Below, piece by piece: positions 7,727 through 15,557 of a stretch of 64,000 nucleotides of DNA (position 1 is its first letter; every line of letters begins with the position of its first letter). The notes beneath the pieces were generated by a model that made no database searches, was not told where the DNA came from, and was given only the letters and a program-made list of their open reading frames with translations. The position numbers and the translations under genes are program-made. The stretch lies in contig JBJOKE010000069.1 of assembly GCA_046046245.1 (NCBI GenBank), forward strand, positions 16,294 through 80,293. Direction: 5' to 3'. This DNA is from UBA4615 sp046046245 (GTDB lineage Bacteria > Pseudomonadota > Gammaproteobacteria > Burkholderiales > Burkholderiaceae_E).

Positions 7727-9667
7727 ATGCACGCACCCCGCCCGGGCCCGCGGCCGTCGATGACGGTGTACGTCGCACGCCGCGTGATCACGATGGACGA
7801 GTCGCTGCCCGACGCGACCGCGGTCGGCGTCGTCGGCGACCGCATCGCCGCCGTCGGCGACCTGGCGTCGATGGACCCCTGGCGCGAGCACTACGACGTG
7901 ACCGTCGACGAGCGCTTCGCCGAGCGGGTGCTGATGCCCGGCTTCGTCGACAACCACATCCATCCCTTCCTCGGCGCGATCCTGATGCCGATGGAGATCA
8001 TCGCGCCCGAGGCCTGGCGGCGCCCCGACGGCAGCGAGTGGCCGGCGGCCCGCACGCCCGACGAGTACCGGCGCCTGCTCGGGGCGAGTCTCGCCGCGAA
8101 GCCGGACCACGACGACTGGTTCATCAGCTTCGGCTACCAGCCCAGCCGGCACGGGCGGCTGTTCCGGCGCGAGCTCGACGCGCTCTGCCCCGATCGCCCG
8201 GTGATCCTGTGGCAGCGCTCGTATCACGAGACCTACCTGAACACCCGGGCGATCGAGAAGCTCGGGCTCGATCCCGGCGTCGCCGAGGCGCATCCGCAGG
8301 TGGACCTGGAGAACGGCCACTTCTACGAGACCGGCAACAAGCTCGTGGTCGCGAAGCTGATGCCGCACTTCCTTCGCGAGGACTGGTACCACCGCGGGCT
8401 CGCCGACACCGCGACGCTGATGCAGCGCGCGGGCCTCACCACCGCCGGCGACCAGCTCTTCGGCGGCATCGACCCGCGCTACGAGCTCGCTGCGCTCGAT
8501 GCCGTCCTCGAGCGGCCGGGCCGGCCGCTGCGCGTGGTCAACGTCTTCGACGCGCGCGGCTTCGCCAACCGCGCGCGCGGGCTGGGCTTCGGGCCGCCCG
8601 ACCGGCCGATCGACTTCGCCGCCGGCCAGCCGGCGATGGAGGCCCTCGCCGCGGAGCCCGGCCGGCGCGTGCGCTACGCGAAGGCGGTCAAGCTCTTCGC
8701 CGACGGCGCGATGTTCTCGCAGCTGATGCAGATGCGGCCGCCCGGCTACATCGACGGCCACCATGGCGAATGGCTGATGGCGCCGGAGGTGCTGCGCGAG
8801 GGCGTGAAGCACTGGTGGTCGCAGGGCTGGCAGATCCACGTGCATGTCAACGGCGACGCCGGCATGGACGCGGTGCTCGACGCGCTCGAGCGCGCGCAGG
8901 CCGCGCTGCCGCGCTTCGATCACCGCTTCCACGTCCACCACGTCGGCTTCTGCACCGCCGCCCAGGTCTCGCGGCTCGCCGCGCTCGGTGCGCATGCGAG
9001 CGTGAACCCGTACTACATTCACGCGCTCGCCGACGACTACTCGCTGCTCGGGCTCGGCCCCGAGCGTGCGTCCCAGATCACCCGCTGCGCGTCGATGCGG
9101 CGCGCGGGCATGCGCGTCTCGTTCCACTCGGACTTCATGATGGCGCCGCCCGAGCCGCTGCTGCTCGCCTGGTGCGCGGCCAACCGCATCACCGCCTCCG
9201 GCGCGGTCGCGGGCCCCGCCGAGTGCCTGACGCTCGACCAGGCGCTGCGCGGCATCACGATCGACGCCGCCTGGGCGCTCGGGCTCGAGGCCGAGATCGG
9301 CTCGATCGCCGCCGGCAAGCTCGCCGACTTCGCGGTGCTCGCCGACGATCCCTTCGAGTTCGGCGTCGAGCGGCTGAAGGACGTGCGGGTCGCGGGCACG
9401 GTCTTCGAGGGCACGCCGCACCTGCTGGCCGAGCCGGCAGCCAGCGGACACGCCGGCGACGCGCACGCCGTCCTCGGGGCGCCGGCCGCCCCCGGCACGC
9501 CCGCCGTCTCGCGCGCAGGCCTGCGCCGCGCCGCGAGTCCGCGGCGTATCCGTCCGGTGCCCGCCGCCTGCTGCGGCGAGACCCGCGACCGCTGTGACGT
9601 GATCCGCCAGTGGAGTGCATGGCTGGGCGAGGCCCGCGCGACCGCCCCCCCGAACGACCGGCGCTGA
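7727..9667 (+). CDS. Amidohydrolase family protein (amidohydrolase_3 type)
   Basis: A 646-residue metal-dependent hydrolase. After an N-terminal beta domain (VYVARRVITMDESLPDATAV) the metal motif MPGFVDNHIHPF starts near residue 70. The barrel contains further metal-ligand candidates (HVHVNGDAGMD, FHVHHVGF, FHSDFMM) and closes with the family's GSIAAGKLADFAVL near residue 530. Start ATG 7727 has AGGGAG at 7715-7720. The C-terminal ~80 residues beyond GTPHLLAEPA are Ala/Arg/Pro-rich and not part of the usual fold. Substrate is unknown; relatives hydrolyse amides, cyclic amides or exoenzyme-type aryl-amides. It is probably under the GlxA-type regulator and followed closely by a transport protein gene. 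Confidence 0.85.
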   Translation: MHAPRPGPRPSMTVYVARRVITMDESLPDATAVGVVGDRIAAVGDLASMDPWREHYDVTVDERFAERVLMPGFVDNHIHPFLGAILMPMEIIAPEAWRRPDGSEWPAARTPDEYRRLLGASLAAKPDHDDWFISFGYQPSRHGRLFRRELDALCPDRPVILWQRSYHETYLNTRAIEKLGLDPGVAEAHPQVDLENGHFYETGNKLVVAKLMPHFLREDWYHRGLADTATLMQRAGLTTAGDQLFGGIDPRYELAALDAVLERPGRPLRVVNVFDARGFANRARGLGFGPPDRPIDFAAGQPAMEALAAEPGRRVRYAKAVKLFADGAMFSQLMQMRPPGYIDGHHGEWLMAPEVLREGVKHWWSQGWQIHVHVNGDAGMDAVLDALERAQAALPRFDHRFHVHHVGFCTAAQVSRLAALGAHASVNPYYIHALADDYSLLGLGPERASQITRCASMRRAGMRVSFHSDFMMAPPEPLLLAWCAANRITASGAVAGPAECLTLDQALRGITIDAAWALGLEAEIGSIAAGKLADFAVLADDPFEFGVERLKDVRVAGTVFEGTPHLLAEPAASGHAGDAHAVLGAPAAPGTPAVSRAGLRRAASPRRIRPVPAACCGETRDRCDVIRQWSAWLGEARATAPPNDRR

Positions 9668-9703
9668 ACCGGCCGACGCAGACCCGAACCCGAGGAGACC
9701 CCG

Positions 9704-11302
9704 ATGACCGATACCGCGCTGCACGACACCGCCCGCCGACGCCTGCTGCAGACCCTCGGCGCCGCCGCCGCCGGACCGGTGCTCGCCTCGCGCGCCGCCG
9801 CGCAGTCCGCCTCCGACACCCTGGTGATCGGTTACGCGAACACCCCGAACCACCTGAATTCGGCGGTGCAGTCGGGCGTGGTCACCGGGATCATCGCCTC
9901 GCAGATCTTCGCCAGCCCGCTGCGCTTCGACGACGGCTGGACGCCGCAGCCCTACCTCGCGCAGACCTGGAGCTTCCAGGACGACGGCCGCTCGGTGCTG
10001 CTCAAGCTCGCACCGGGCGCGACCTTCCACGACGGCCGGCCGATCACCTCCGAGGACGTCGCGTTTTCGGTGATGGCCATCAAGGCGAACCACCCGTTCC
10101 AGTCGATGTTCGCGCCGGTCGAGCGGGTCGACACGCCGACGCCCGAGATCGCGGTGATCCGGATGTCGTCGCCGCACCCGGCCATCCTGCTCGCGCTGTC
10201 GCCGCCCTTCTGCCCGATCCTGCCGAAGCACGTGTTCGGCGACGGCCAGCCGCTGCGGACCCATCCGCGCAACGCGAGCCCGGTCGGCTCGGGCCCGTTC
10301 CGCTTCGTCGAGTTCAAGCCGCGCGAGGTGGTGGTGCTCGAGAAGCATCGCGGCTTCTTCATCAAGGACCGCCCGAAGTTCGAGCGGGTCATCTTCCGCG
10401 TGATTCCCGACCCGGCCGCGCAGGCGCTCGCGCTCGCCCGCGGCGAGATCGACCTGCTGGTCGGGCTGACCGTCTCGCAGGCGGCCCAGCTCGCGAAGTC
10501 GCCCGACGTGGTGCCGCTGCGCAAGGGCGGCGAGGCGATCGGCCCGCTCGGCTGGGTCGCGTTCAACCTCACGCGCAAGCCCTACGACGACGTCCGCGTG
10601 CGGCGCGCGATCTCGTATGCGATCGACCGGAAGTTCATCGTCGAGCAGCTGCACCGCGGCACCTCGCGGATCGCCACCGGCCCGATCGCACCCGGATCGC
10701 CGTTCTACACCGACAAGGTCGAGCCCTACGCGCTGAACCTCGAGCGCTCGCGGCAGCTGCTCGACGCGGCCGGGCTCAAGCCCGATGCGCAGGGCACGCG
10801 CTTCAAGGCCGTGCTCGACTACCTGCCCGGCACGCCCGACAACTCGCAGACGATCGCCGAATACCTGCGGCCGCAGCTGAAGAAGATCGGCATCGAGGTG
10901 ACCGTCCGCGCCTCGCCCGACTTCCCGACCTGGGCCACGCGCGTGTCGAACCAGGACTTCGACATGACGGTCGACGGCGCGTTCAACTACGGCGAGCCGG
11001 TGATCGGCGTGCACCGCACCTGGCTGTCGTCGAACATCCGCAAGGGCGTGATCTGGTCGAACACGCAGAGCTACGTGAACCCGAAGGTCGACGAGCTGCT
11101 CGCGCAGGCGACCGTCGAGCGCGACATGGAGAAGCGCAAGCGGCTGTACGCCGAGTTCCAGCGGATCGTCGTCGACGACGTGCCGGTGGCCTTCACCCAC
11201 GTCTGGCCGCAGGGCTACGCGACCCGCAAGGACATCGTCGACGTGCCGGCGTCGATCTGGTGGCCGATCACGCCCTACGATACGCTGCGCCGACAGCGCT
11301 GA
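9704..11302 (+). CDS. ABC transporter substrate-binding protein, family 5 (peptide/nickel type)
   Basis: A 532-residue periplasmic binding protein (SBP_bac_5). The N-terminus DTARRRLLQTLGAAAAG is a twin-arginine-like export signal, so a Tat-exported or folded precursor is plausible; cleavage is likely after RAAA near residue 34. The family core includes FHDGRPITSEDVAFS, PVGSGPFRFVEF, and the mid-protein VRRAISYAIDRK segment. No permease or ATPase genes are adjacent, so its transporter partners must lie elsewhere. A GAGGAG Shine-Dalgarno precedes the ATG. The SDR gene follows 26 bases later, suggesting co-transcription. A decayed partial copy lies inverted at about 3.6-3.9 kb. Confidence 0.9.
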   Translation: MTDTALHDTARRRLLQTLGAAAAGPVLASRAAAQSASDTLVIGYANTPNHLNSAVQSGVVTGIIASQIFASPLRFDDGWTPQPYLAQTWSFQDDGRSVLLKLAPGATFHDGRPITSEDVAFSVMAIKANHPFQSMFAPVERVDTPTPEIAVIRMSSPHPAILLALSPPFCPILPKHVFGDGQPLRTHPRNASPVGSGPFRFVEFKPREVVVLEKHRGFFIKDRPKFERVIFRVIPDPAAQALALARGEIDLLVGLTVSQAAQLAKSPDVVPLRKGGEAIGPLGWVAFNLTRKPYDDVRVRRAISYAIDRKFIVEQLHRGTSRIATGPIAPGSPFYTDKVEPYALNLERSRQLLDAAGLKPDAQGTRFKAVLDYLPGTPDNSQTIAEYLRPQLKKIGIEVTVRASPDFPTWATRVSNQDFDMTVDGAFNYGEPVIGVHRTWLSSNIRKGVIWSNTQSYVNPKVDELLAQATVERDMEKRKRLYAEFQRIVVDDVPVAFTHVWPQGYATRKDIVDVPASIWWPITPYDTLRRQR

Positions 11303-11328
11303 TTCGCGCTGCCCCGAGGAGACAGCGA

Positions 11329-12123
11329 ATGAACCGATGCGACGGACGGATCGCGATCGTCACCGGCGCGGCCGGCGGGATCGGCACCGCCACCTGCCGC
11401 CTGCTGGCCGAAGCCGGCGCCCGCGTGATCGCGACCGACCTGCGCGAGGCGCCGGGCGAGCGGCTCGGCGCCGCGATCGACGCCGCCGGCGGCGCGATCC
11501 GCTACCTGCGCCACGACGTGACCGACGACGCGCAGTGGGCCGCGGTGCTCGCGGCCACGCTGGAGGCGCACGGCCGCCTCGACGTGCTGGTCAACAACGC
11601 CGGCCTCTTCATGCACGGTCGCACAGAGGACGCGGACGCCGCGTCGATCGACCGGCTGTTCGACGTCAACCTGAAGGGCGTGGTGCTCGGTACCCAGCAT
11701 GCGTTCCGCGCGATGAAGACCCGCGCGAAGGACCTGCCGCTCGCGTCGATCGTCAACCTGTCGTCGGTCGCCGGCCTGAAGGGCTCGCAGATGGCCTCGC
11801 TCTACTGCCTGACCAAGGGCGGCGTGCGGCTCTTCTCGAAGTCCTGCGCGATCGAGGCCGCGCACCTCGGCTACCGGATCCGCGTGAACTCGATCCACCC
11901 CGGCATCATCGACACCGACATGGCGCAGGGCGTGGCCGCCGGCATGCGCGCCAACGGCGTGCCCGCCGACCAGATCGACCGGATGATGGCGGGCGCGCAC
12001 CCGCTGGGGCGGATGGGCCAGGCGGAGGACATCGCGCGCGGGATCGTCTACCTCGCGTCCGACGACGCGTCCTTCGTCACCGGAACCGAGCTGGTGGTCG
12101 ACGGCGGGATGACCGCACGCTGA
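11329..12123 (+). CDS. SDR family NAD(P)-dependent oxidoreductase
   Basis: A 264-residue classical short-chain dehydrogenase. It has the cofactor motif TGAAGGIG at residues ~11-18, NNAG, the catalytic serine in NLSSVAG, and the YxxxK pair in LYCLTKGG. The C-terminus ends with SFVTGTELVVDGGMTAR, standard for the family. The ATG at 11329 has GAGGAGA seven bases upstream. It is the last gene of the amidohydrolase/binding-protein run. Substrate is unknown; some SDRs reduce sulfoacetaldehyde, and a sulfonate cluster lies 3 kb away, but nothing in the sequence shows that role. Confidence 0.9.
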   Translation: MNRCDGRIAIVTGAAGGIGTATCRLLAEAGARVIATDLREAPGERLGAAIDAAGGAIRYLRHDVTDDAQWAAVLAATLEAHGRLDVLVNNAGLFMHGRTEDADAASIDRLFDVNLKGVVLGTQHAFRAMKTRAKDLPLASIVNLSSVAGLKGSQMASLYCLTKGGVRLFSKSCAIEAAHLGYRIRVNSIHPGIIDTDMAQGVAAGMRANGVPADQIDRMMAGAHPLGRMGQAEDIARGIVYLASDDASFVTGTELVVDGGMTAR

Positions 12124-12128
12124 GTTCG

Positions 12129-12150
12129 GCGGGCCGCAGACGCGGCCCGC
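12129..12150. terminator. Hairpin between convergent SDR and dehydrogenase genes
   Basis: GCGGGCCGC and GCGGCCCGC form a perfect nine-base stem around an AGAC loop. It lies six bases after the SDR stop and 38 bases beyond the end of the converging dehydrogenase gene. No T-run follows on either strand, so it is a likely but not classical bidirectional terminator. Confidence 0.45.
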
Positions 12151-12187
12151 ACCGCCCGTCCCCGACCCGCCGACGGCGCGGCGCCGG

Positions 12188-13042
12188 TCAGCGCAGCGGC
12201 CAGCGGAAGGCGGCGCTGGTGTCCATGCGGCCCTCGCCGCGAGCGATCGCCGCGTCCTGCAGCGCCGCGACCGCCGGCATCACCGCGAGGTCCACGCCGT
12301 GGCGCTTCGCCTCCTCGATCATCAGCCGCACGTCCTTGCGCGCCATCTGGACCTCGAACGACGGGTTGTCGAACGGGCCCGCGGCGATCCGTGCGGCCCG
12401 CTGCGGCAGCATCGTGCCGGGGTTGAAGGCCTGGAACAGCGACATCGCGTCGGTCGGCGCGATGCCGACCGCATCCGCCAGGCGGCAGACGTCGCCGAGC
12501 ACGCCGGCCAGGCCGATCAGGGTCAGGTTGCCGAACAGCTTGAACGACGCCGCCCGCTCGGGCTGCGGGCCCAGCCAGACCAGCTTGCCGGTCATCGGCT
12601 CGAGCATCGGCGTGACCGCCCTGCACAGCGCCTCGTCACCCGAGAGCAGCATCAGGCCGGTGCCGTCGGCGCAGTTCGCCGGGCCCATGAAGACCGGCGC
12701 GTGGACGAACTTCCGACCGCGCGCGGCCCAGCGCCTCGCGCGCTCGGCGGTCGGCGTGGTGGCGGTCGTGGTGTGATCGACGATCCAGGCGTCGGCCGGA
12801 ATCGCATCGGCCAGCGGCTCGAGCACGGCGTCGACCACCGCGTCGTCGGCGAGCATCAGGTGCACGCGCTCGACGCCGGCGACGGCGTCGGCGGCGGTCG
12901 GCGCGACGCGGGCACCGAGCGCCGCGACGGCCGCGGTCTTGTCGGCGCTGCGGTTCCAGACGCTGACCTCGTGACCCTGCGACAGCATGCGGGTCACGAA
13001 GCCGGTGCCCATCAGGCCGATGCCGAGGAAGGCGATCTTCAC
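12188..13042 (-). CDS. NAD(P)-dependent beta-hydroxyacid dehydrogenase family oxidoreductase
   Basis: A 284-residue member of the 3-hydroxyisobutyrate / 6-phosphogluconate-like dehydrogenases. The N-terminal Rossmann motif is FLGIGLMGTGF (residues ~5-15). The substrate-binding segment with FMGPANCADGTGLMLLSG replaces the more usual GG-type loop. The catalytic lysine is expected in SFKLFGN (~residue 169). Relatives reduce or oxidise small beta-hydroxyacids or semialdehydes. The start is GTG at 13042, with GGAGA about eight bases upstream. It follows the omega-aminotransferase on the same strand after 160 bases, so it may process an aldehyde or acid made in that pathway, but this is inference. 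Confidence 0.85.
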   Translation of the reverse strand: MKIAFLGIGLMGTGFVTRMLSQGHEVSVWNRSADKTAAVAALGARVAPTAADAVAGVERVHLMLADDAVVDAVLEPLADAIPADAWIVDHTTTATTPTAERARRWAARGRKFVHAPVFMGPANCADGTGLMLLSGDEALCRAVTPMLEPMTGKLVWLGPQPERAASFKLFGNLTLIGLAGVLGDVCRLADAVGIAPTDAMSLFQAFNPGTMLPQRAARIAAGPFDNPSFEVQMARKDVRLMIEEAKRHGVDLAVMPAVAALQDAAIARGEGRMDTSAAFRWPLR

Positions 13043-13162
13043 GGGGGTGTCTCCAGGAGTCGTGGCGGGGGGAGCCGCGATGGTAGTCCGCCCGCCCCGC
13101 GGCCACGCCGAACGCGGGTCGATAAACGATCCGGCAGCCGATCGTCCCCGGGATCACGCACG

Positions 13163-13191
13163 CGCGCCGCGGCCCGGGCGGGCGCGGCGCG
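13163..13191 (-). terminator. GC-rich hairpin downstream of the aminotransferase gene
   Basis: CGCGCCGCG (13163-13171) pairs with CGCGGCGCG (13183-13191) across an 11-base loop. It lies 11 bases past the aminotransferase stop codon on the minus strand. There is no T-run, so terminator function is tentative. Confidence 0.35.
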
Positions 13192-13202
13192 GGCGCGATG
13201 CC

Positions 13203-14531
13203 TCAGAACTTCGACAGCACGGCGCGCAGGGTGTCGACCATCCGGTCGATGTGCGCGCGCTCGGCCACGAAGGGCGGGGCGACGATCAGGCTGTCGCCGG
13301 TCGACTTCAGGTTCAGGTTCGCATCGTAGAGCGCCTTCTGCGCCTCGTGGCCGCGACTGCCCGGGGGCTGGCCGGCGGAGGACAGCTCGACCGCGCCCAT
13401 CATCCCGATCCCGCGGATGTCGACGAGGCACGGCAGGTCGCGCAGCGAGTACAGCCCGTCGAGGAAGTAGTCCGACATCGCCGCCGCGCGATCCATCAGG
13501 CCCTCGCGCTCGAAGATGTCCATCATCGCCAGTCCGGCCGCGCAGGACGCCGGATGCGCCGAGTAGGTGTAGCCGTGGAAGAACTCGATGCCCTTCGCCG
13601 GCCCCGCGTCGGTGATCGCGTCGTAGATCGCCTGCTTCGCGGCGATCGCGCCGAGCGGCTGCGCGCCGTTGGTGATCGCCTTGGCCATCGTCATCAGGTC
13701 GGGCGTGACGCCGAACTTCTGCGCGCCGAACGGCGCACCCATCCGGCCCCAGCCGGTGATGACCTCGTCGAAGACCAGGAGGATGCCGTGCTGGTCGCAG
13801 AGCTCGCGGATCCGGTTCAGGTAGCCCACCGGCGGGGGCAGGCAGCCGAAGCTGCCCGCGGTCGGCTCGACGAAGACCGCCGCGATGTTGTCGCCGCCGA
13901 CCATCGCGATGATCCGCGCGAGGTCCTCGGCGAGCTCCACGCCGGTCTCGGGCTGGCCGCGCACGAACTTGTTGTCCGGCAGCGCGGTGTGCCGCATGAA
14001 GTGCACGCCCGGCAGGCCGACGCCGAAGGTCCGGCGATTGTTGACCATGCCCGACAGCGCGACACCGCCGAGGTTCACGCCGTGGTACGCCCGCTCGCGC
14101 GAGACGAACAGCTGCCGATGGCCCTCCCCGCGGATGCGGTGGTAGGCCAGCGCCATCTTCATCGCGGAGTCCACCGACTCGGAGCCCGAGCAGGTGAAGA
14201 ACACCCGGTTCAGCCCCTCGGGCGTGTGCTGGGCGACGCGCTGCGCGAGCTCGAAGGCCTTCGGATGCGCGCGGGTGAACGGCATCGTGTAGTCGAGCGT
14301 CGACAGCTGCTCGTAGACCGCCTTCGCGATCTCCGGCCGGCAGTGGCCGGCCGCGACGCAGAACAGTCCCGACGAGGCATCGAGCACCTGCGAGCCGTCG
14401 GGCTTGTAGAGCCAGACGCCCTCGCCGCGGACGAACATCCTCGGCTCCTGCTTGAACTCCTTGTTCGGCGAGAACGGCATCCAGAAGTTCTGGCGTGCGT
14501 CGATCTCGATCAGCGGGTCTGCGTGTCCCAT
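13203..14531 (-). CDS. Class III omega-aminotransferase (beta-alanine/taurine:pyruvate type)
   Basis: A 442-residue fold-type I PLP enzyme that closely resembles the Pseudomonas beta-alanine:pyruvate transaminase (FWMPFSPNKEF, GLFCVAAGHCRPEI, FTCSGSESVDSAMK, AYHGVNLGG). PLP contacts include FDEVITGWGRMG, and the Schiff-base lysine is in MTMAKAITNGAQPLG (~residue 285). Such enzymes move the amino group of beta-alanine, taurine or other omega-amines to pyruvate. Being downstream of an IclR gene whose divergent neighbour is xsc, it most simply makes sulfoacetaldehyde from taurine here, but beta-alanine remains possible. It starts 61 bases after the IclR gene, with GGAG five bases before the ATG. 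Confidence 0.9.
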   Translation of the reverse strand: MGHADPLIEIDARQNFWMPFSPNKEFKQEPRMFVRGEGVWLYKPDGSQVLDASSGLFCVAAGHCRPEIAKAVYEQLSTLDYTMPFTRAHPKAFELAQRVAQHTPEGLNRVFFTCSGSESVDSAMKMALAYHRIRGEGHRQLFVSRERAYHGVNLGGVALSGMVNNRRTFGVGLPGVHFMRHTALPDNKFVRGQPETGVELAEDLARIIAMVGGDNIAAVFVEPTAGSFGCLPPPVGYLNRIRELCDQHGILLVFDEVITGWGRMGAPFGAQKFGVTPDLMTMAKAITNGAQPLGAIAAKQAIYDAITDAGPAKGIEFFHGYTYSAHPASCAAGLAMMDIFEREGLMDRAAAMSDYFLDGLYSLRDLPCLVDIRGIGMMGAVELSSAGQPPGSRGHEAQKALYDANLNLKSTGDSLIVAPPFVAERAHIDRMVDTLRAVLSKF

Positions 14532-14592
14532 CCGGGCTCCTCGGTCGGTGGCGCCGGGCGCTCCGGCCCGGCGGGGTCGTCGGGCGAAAGGC

Positions 14593-15390
14593 TTACCAGT
14601 CGATGGTGGCGGTCATCGCCTCGGCGGCGTTGCGAAGCATCGGCAGGAACTCCAGCCCCTGCTCGATCCGCATCCGGCTGGTCGGCGCCTGGACGGCGAC
14701 CCCCGCGACGACCTTGCCCTCGCTGTTGCGCACCGGCACGGCGATGCAGCAGATGCCGGGGAGGTACTCCTCGTTGTCGATCGAGTAGCCGCGCTCGCGG
14801 ATCGCGTTGAACTCGTTCGTCAGGCGCTTGCCGTCGACCAGGGTCTGCGGCGTGTGCTTGATCAGCGGCGTCTGCTGGAGGAAGCGGTCACGGCTGCGCT
14901 TGGGCATCGCGGCGAGGAACAGCTTGCCGGAGGCCGAGGCGTACAGCGGCACGCGCGAGCCCGAGCCGAAATGCACGCGCAGCGGCCATCCGGCCTCGAC
15001 GCGGTCGAGGTAGAGCACGGTGTTGCCGTTCGGGATCGTCAGGTTGCAGGTCTCGCCGACCTGCTCGACGAGTTCCTCGAGGATCGCATGGCGGGCCGAC
15101 CGGTGCGGCGAGCCGAGCAGGACCTGGCCGGCGAACTTGTTCAGCCGCTCCGCGAAGCCGTACCGCTTGGTGTCCGGCTCGCGCGCGACCACGCCCGCAT
15201 GCTCGAGCGTTCCCAGGATCCGGAGCACCGTGGGCTTGGGCAGTGCCACGGCCTGGGCGATCTCGGCGAGCTGCGGCGGCCGCTCGTGGTCGGCCAGCGC
15301 CTCGAGGATCCGGATGGCCCGGAGGATGGCCGAACCGGCCGGGACGTCTGCGTGCGCGGATGCGAGCGCTGCTGCGGTGTCGGTGCTCAT
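14593..15390 (-). CDS. IclR-family transcriptional regulator
   Basis: A 265-residue regulator: an N-terminal winged helix (~residues 20-80; AILRAIRILEAL, LPKPTVLRILGTLE, GVVAREPDTKRYGF) and an IclR effector-binding domain (~95-260; RVPLYASASGKLFLAAM, NEEYLPGICCIAVPVRN, GKVVAGVAVQAP). GAGGAGA lies nine bases before the ATG. It is divergent from xsc across 167 bases that hold AT-rich repeats, and is followed by the omega-aminotransferase on its own strand. It is the obvious candidate controller of sulfoacetaldehyde metabolism here. The effector is unknown. Confidence 0.9.
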   Translation of the reverse strand: MSTDTAAALASAHADVPAGSAILRAIRILEALADHERPPQLAEIAQAVALPKPTVLRILGTLEHAGVVAREPDTKRYGFAERLNKFAGQVLLGSPHRSARHAILEELVEQVGETCNLTIPNGNTVLYLDRVEAGWPLRVHFGSGSRVPLYASASGKLFLAAMPKRSRDRFLQQTPLIKHTPQTLVDGKRLTNEFNAIRERGYSIDNEEYLPGICCIAVPVRNSEGKVVAGVAVQAPTSRMRIEQGLEFLPMLRNAAEAMTATIDW

Positions 15391-15459
15391 GGAAGCTCTG
15401 TCTCCTCACAGTCTTTCGGGCTGCGTCCGTCGTCGAGGACGGCGCTCCTGGATTATGGA

Positions 15460-15492
15460 GAAAACGGAACGTTCGTGCAGTAGAAAACGGAA
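15460..15492. promoter_or_regulatory. Pair of direct repeats in the iclR-xsc divergent region
   Basis: GAAAACGGAA occurs at 15460-15469 and again at 15483-15492, a 23-base period (about two helical turns). Between them is the small palindrome GAACGTTC. This A-rich stretch stands out in a very GC-rich region, and lies between the IclR start (15390) and the xsc start (15558). It is a plausible regulator binding site or xsc promoter region. Confidence 0.45.
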
Positions 15493-15557
15493 TCCTTGAG
15501 TTTTGGGCCCGCGCCTGCATGACACAGTGCCGCCGACCTCACCCCCCGCGCACGAAA

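Noticed and set aside
7160..11200. Long minus-strand frame across the amidohydrolase and binding-protein genes
   Set aside because: Same artefact of high GC content; the plus strand carries recognisable catalytic and signal motifs.
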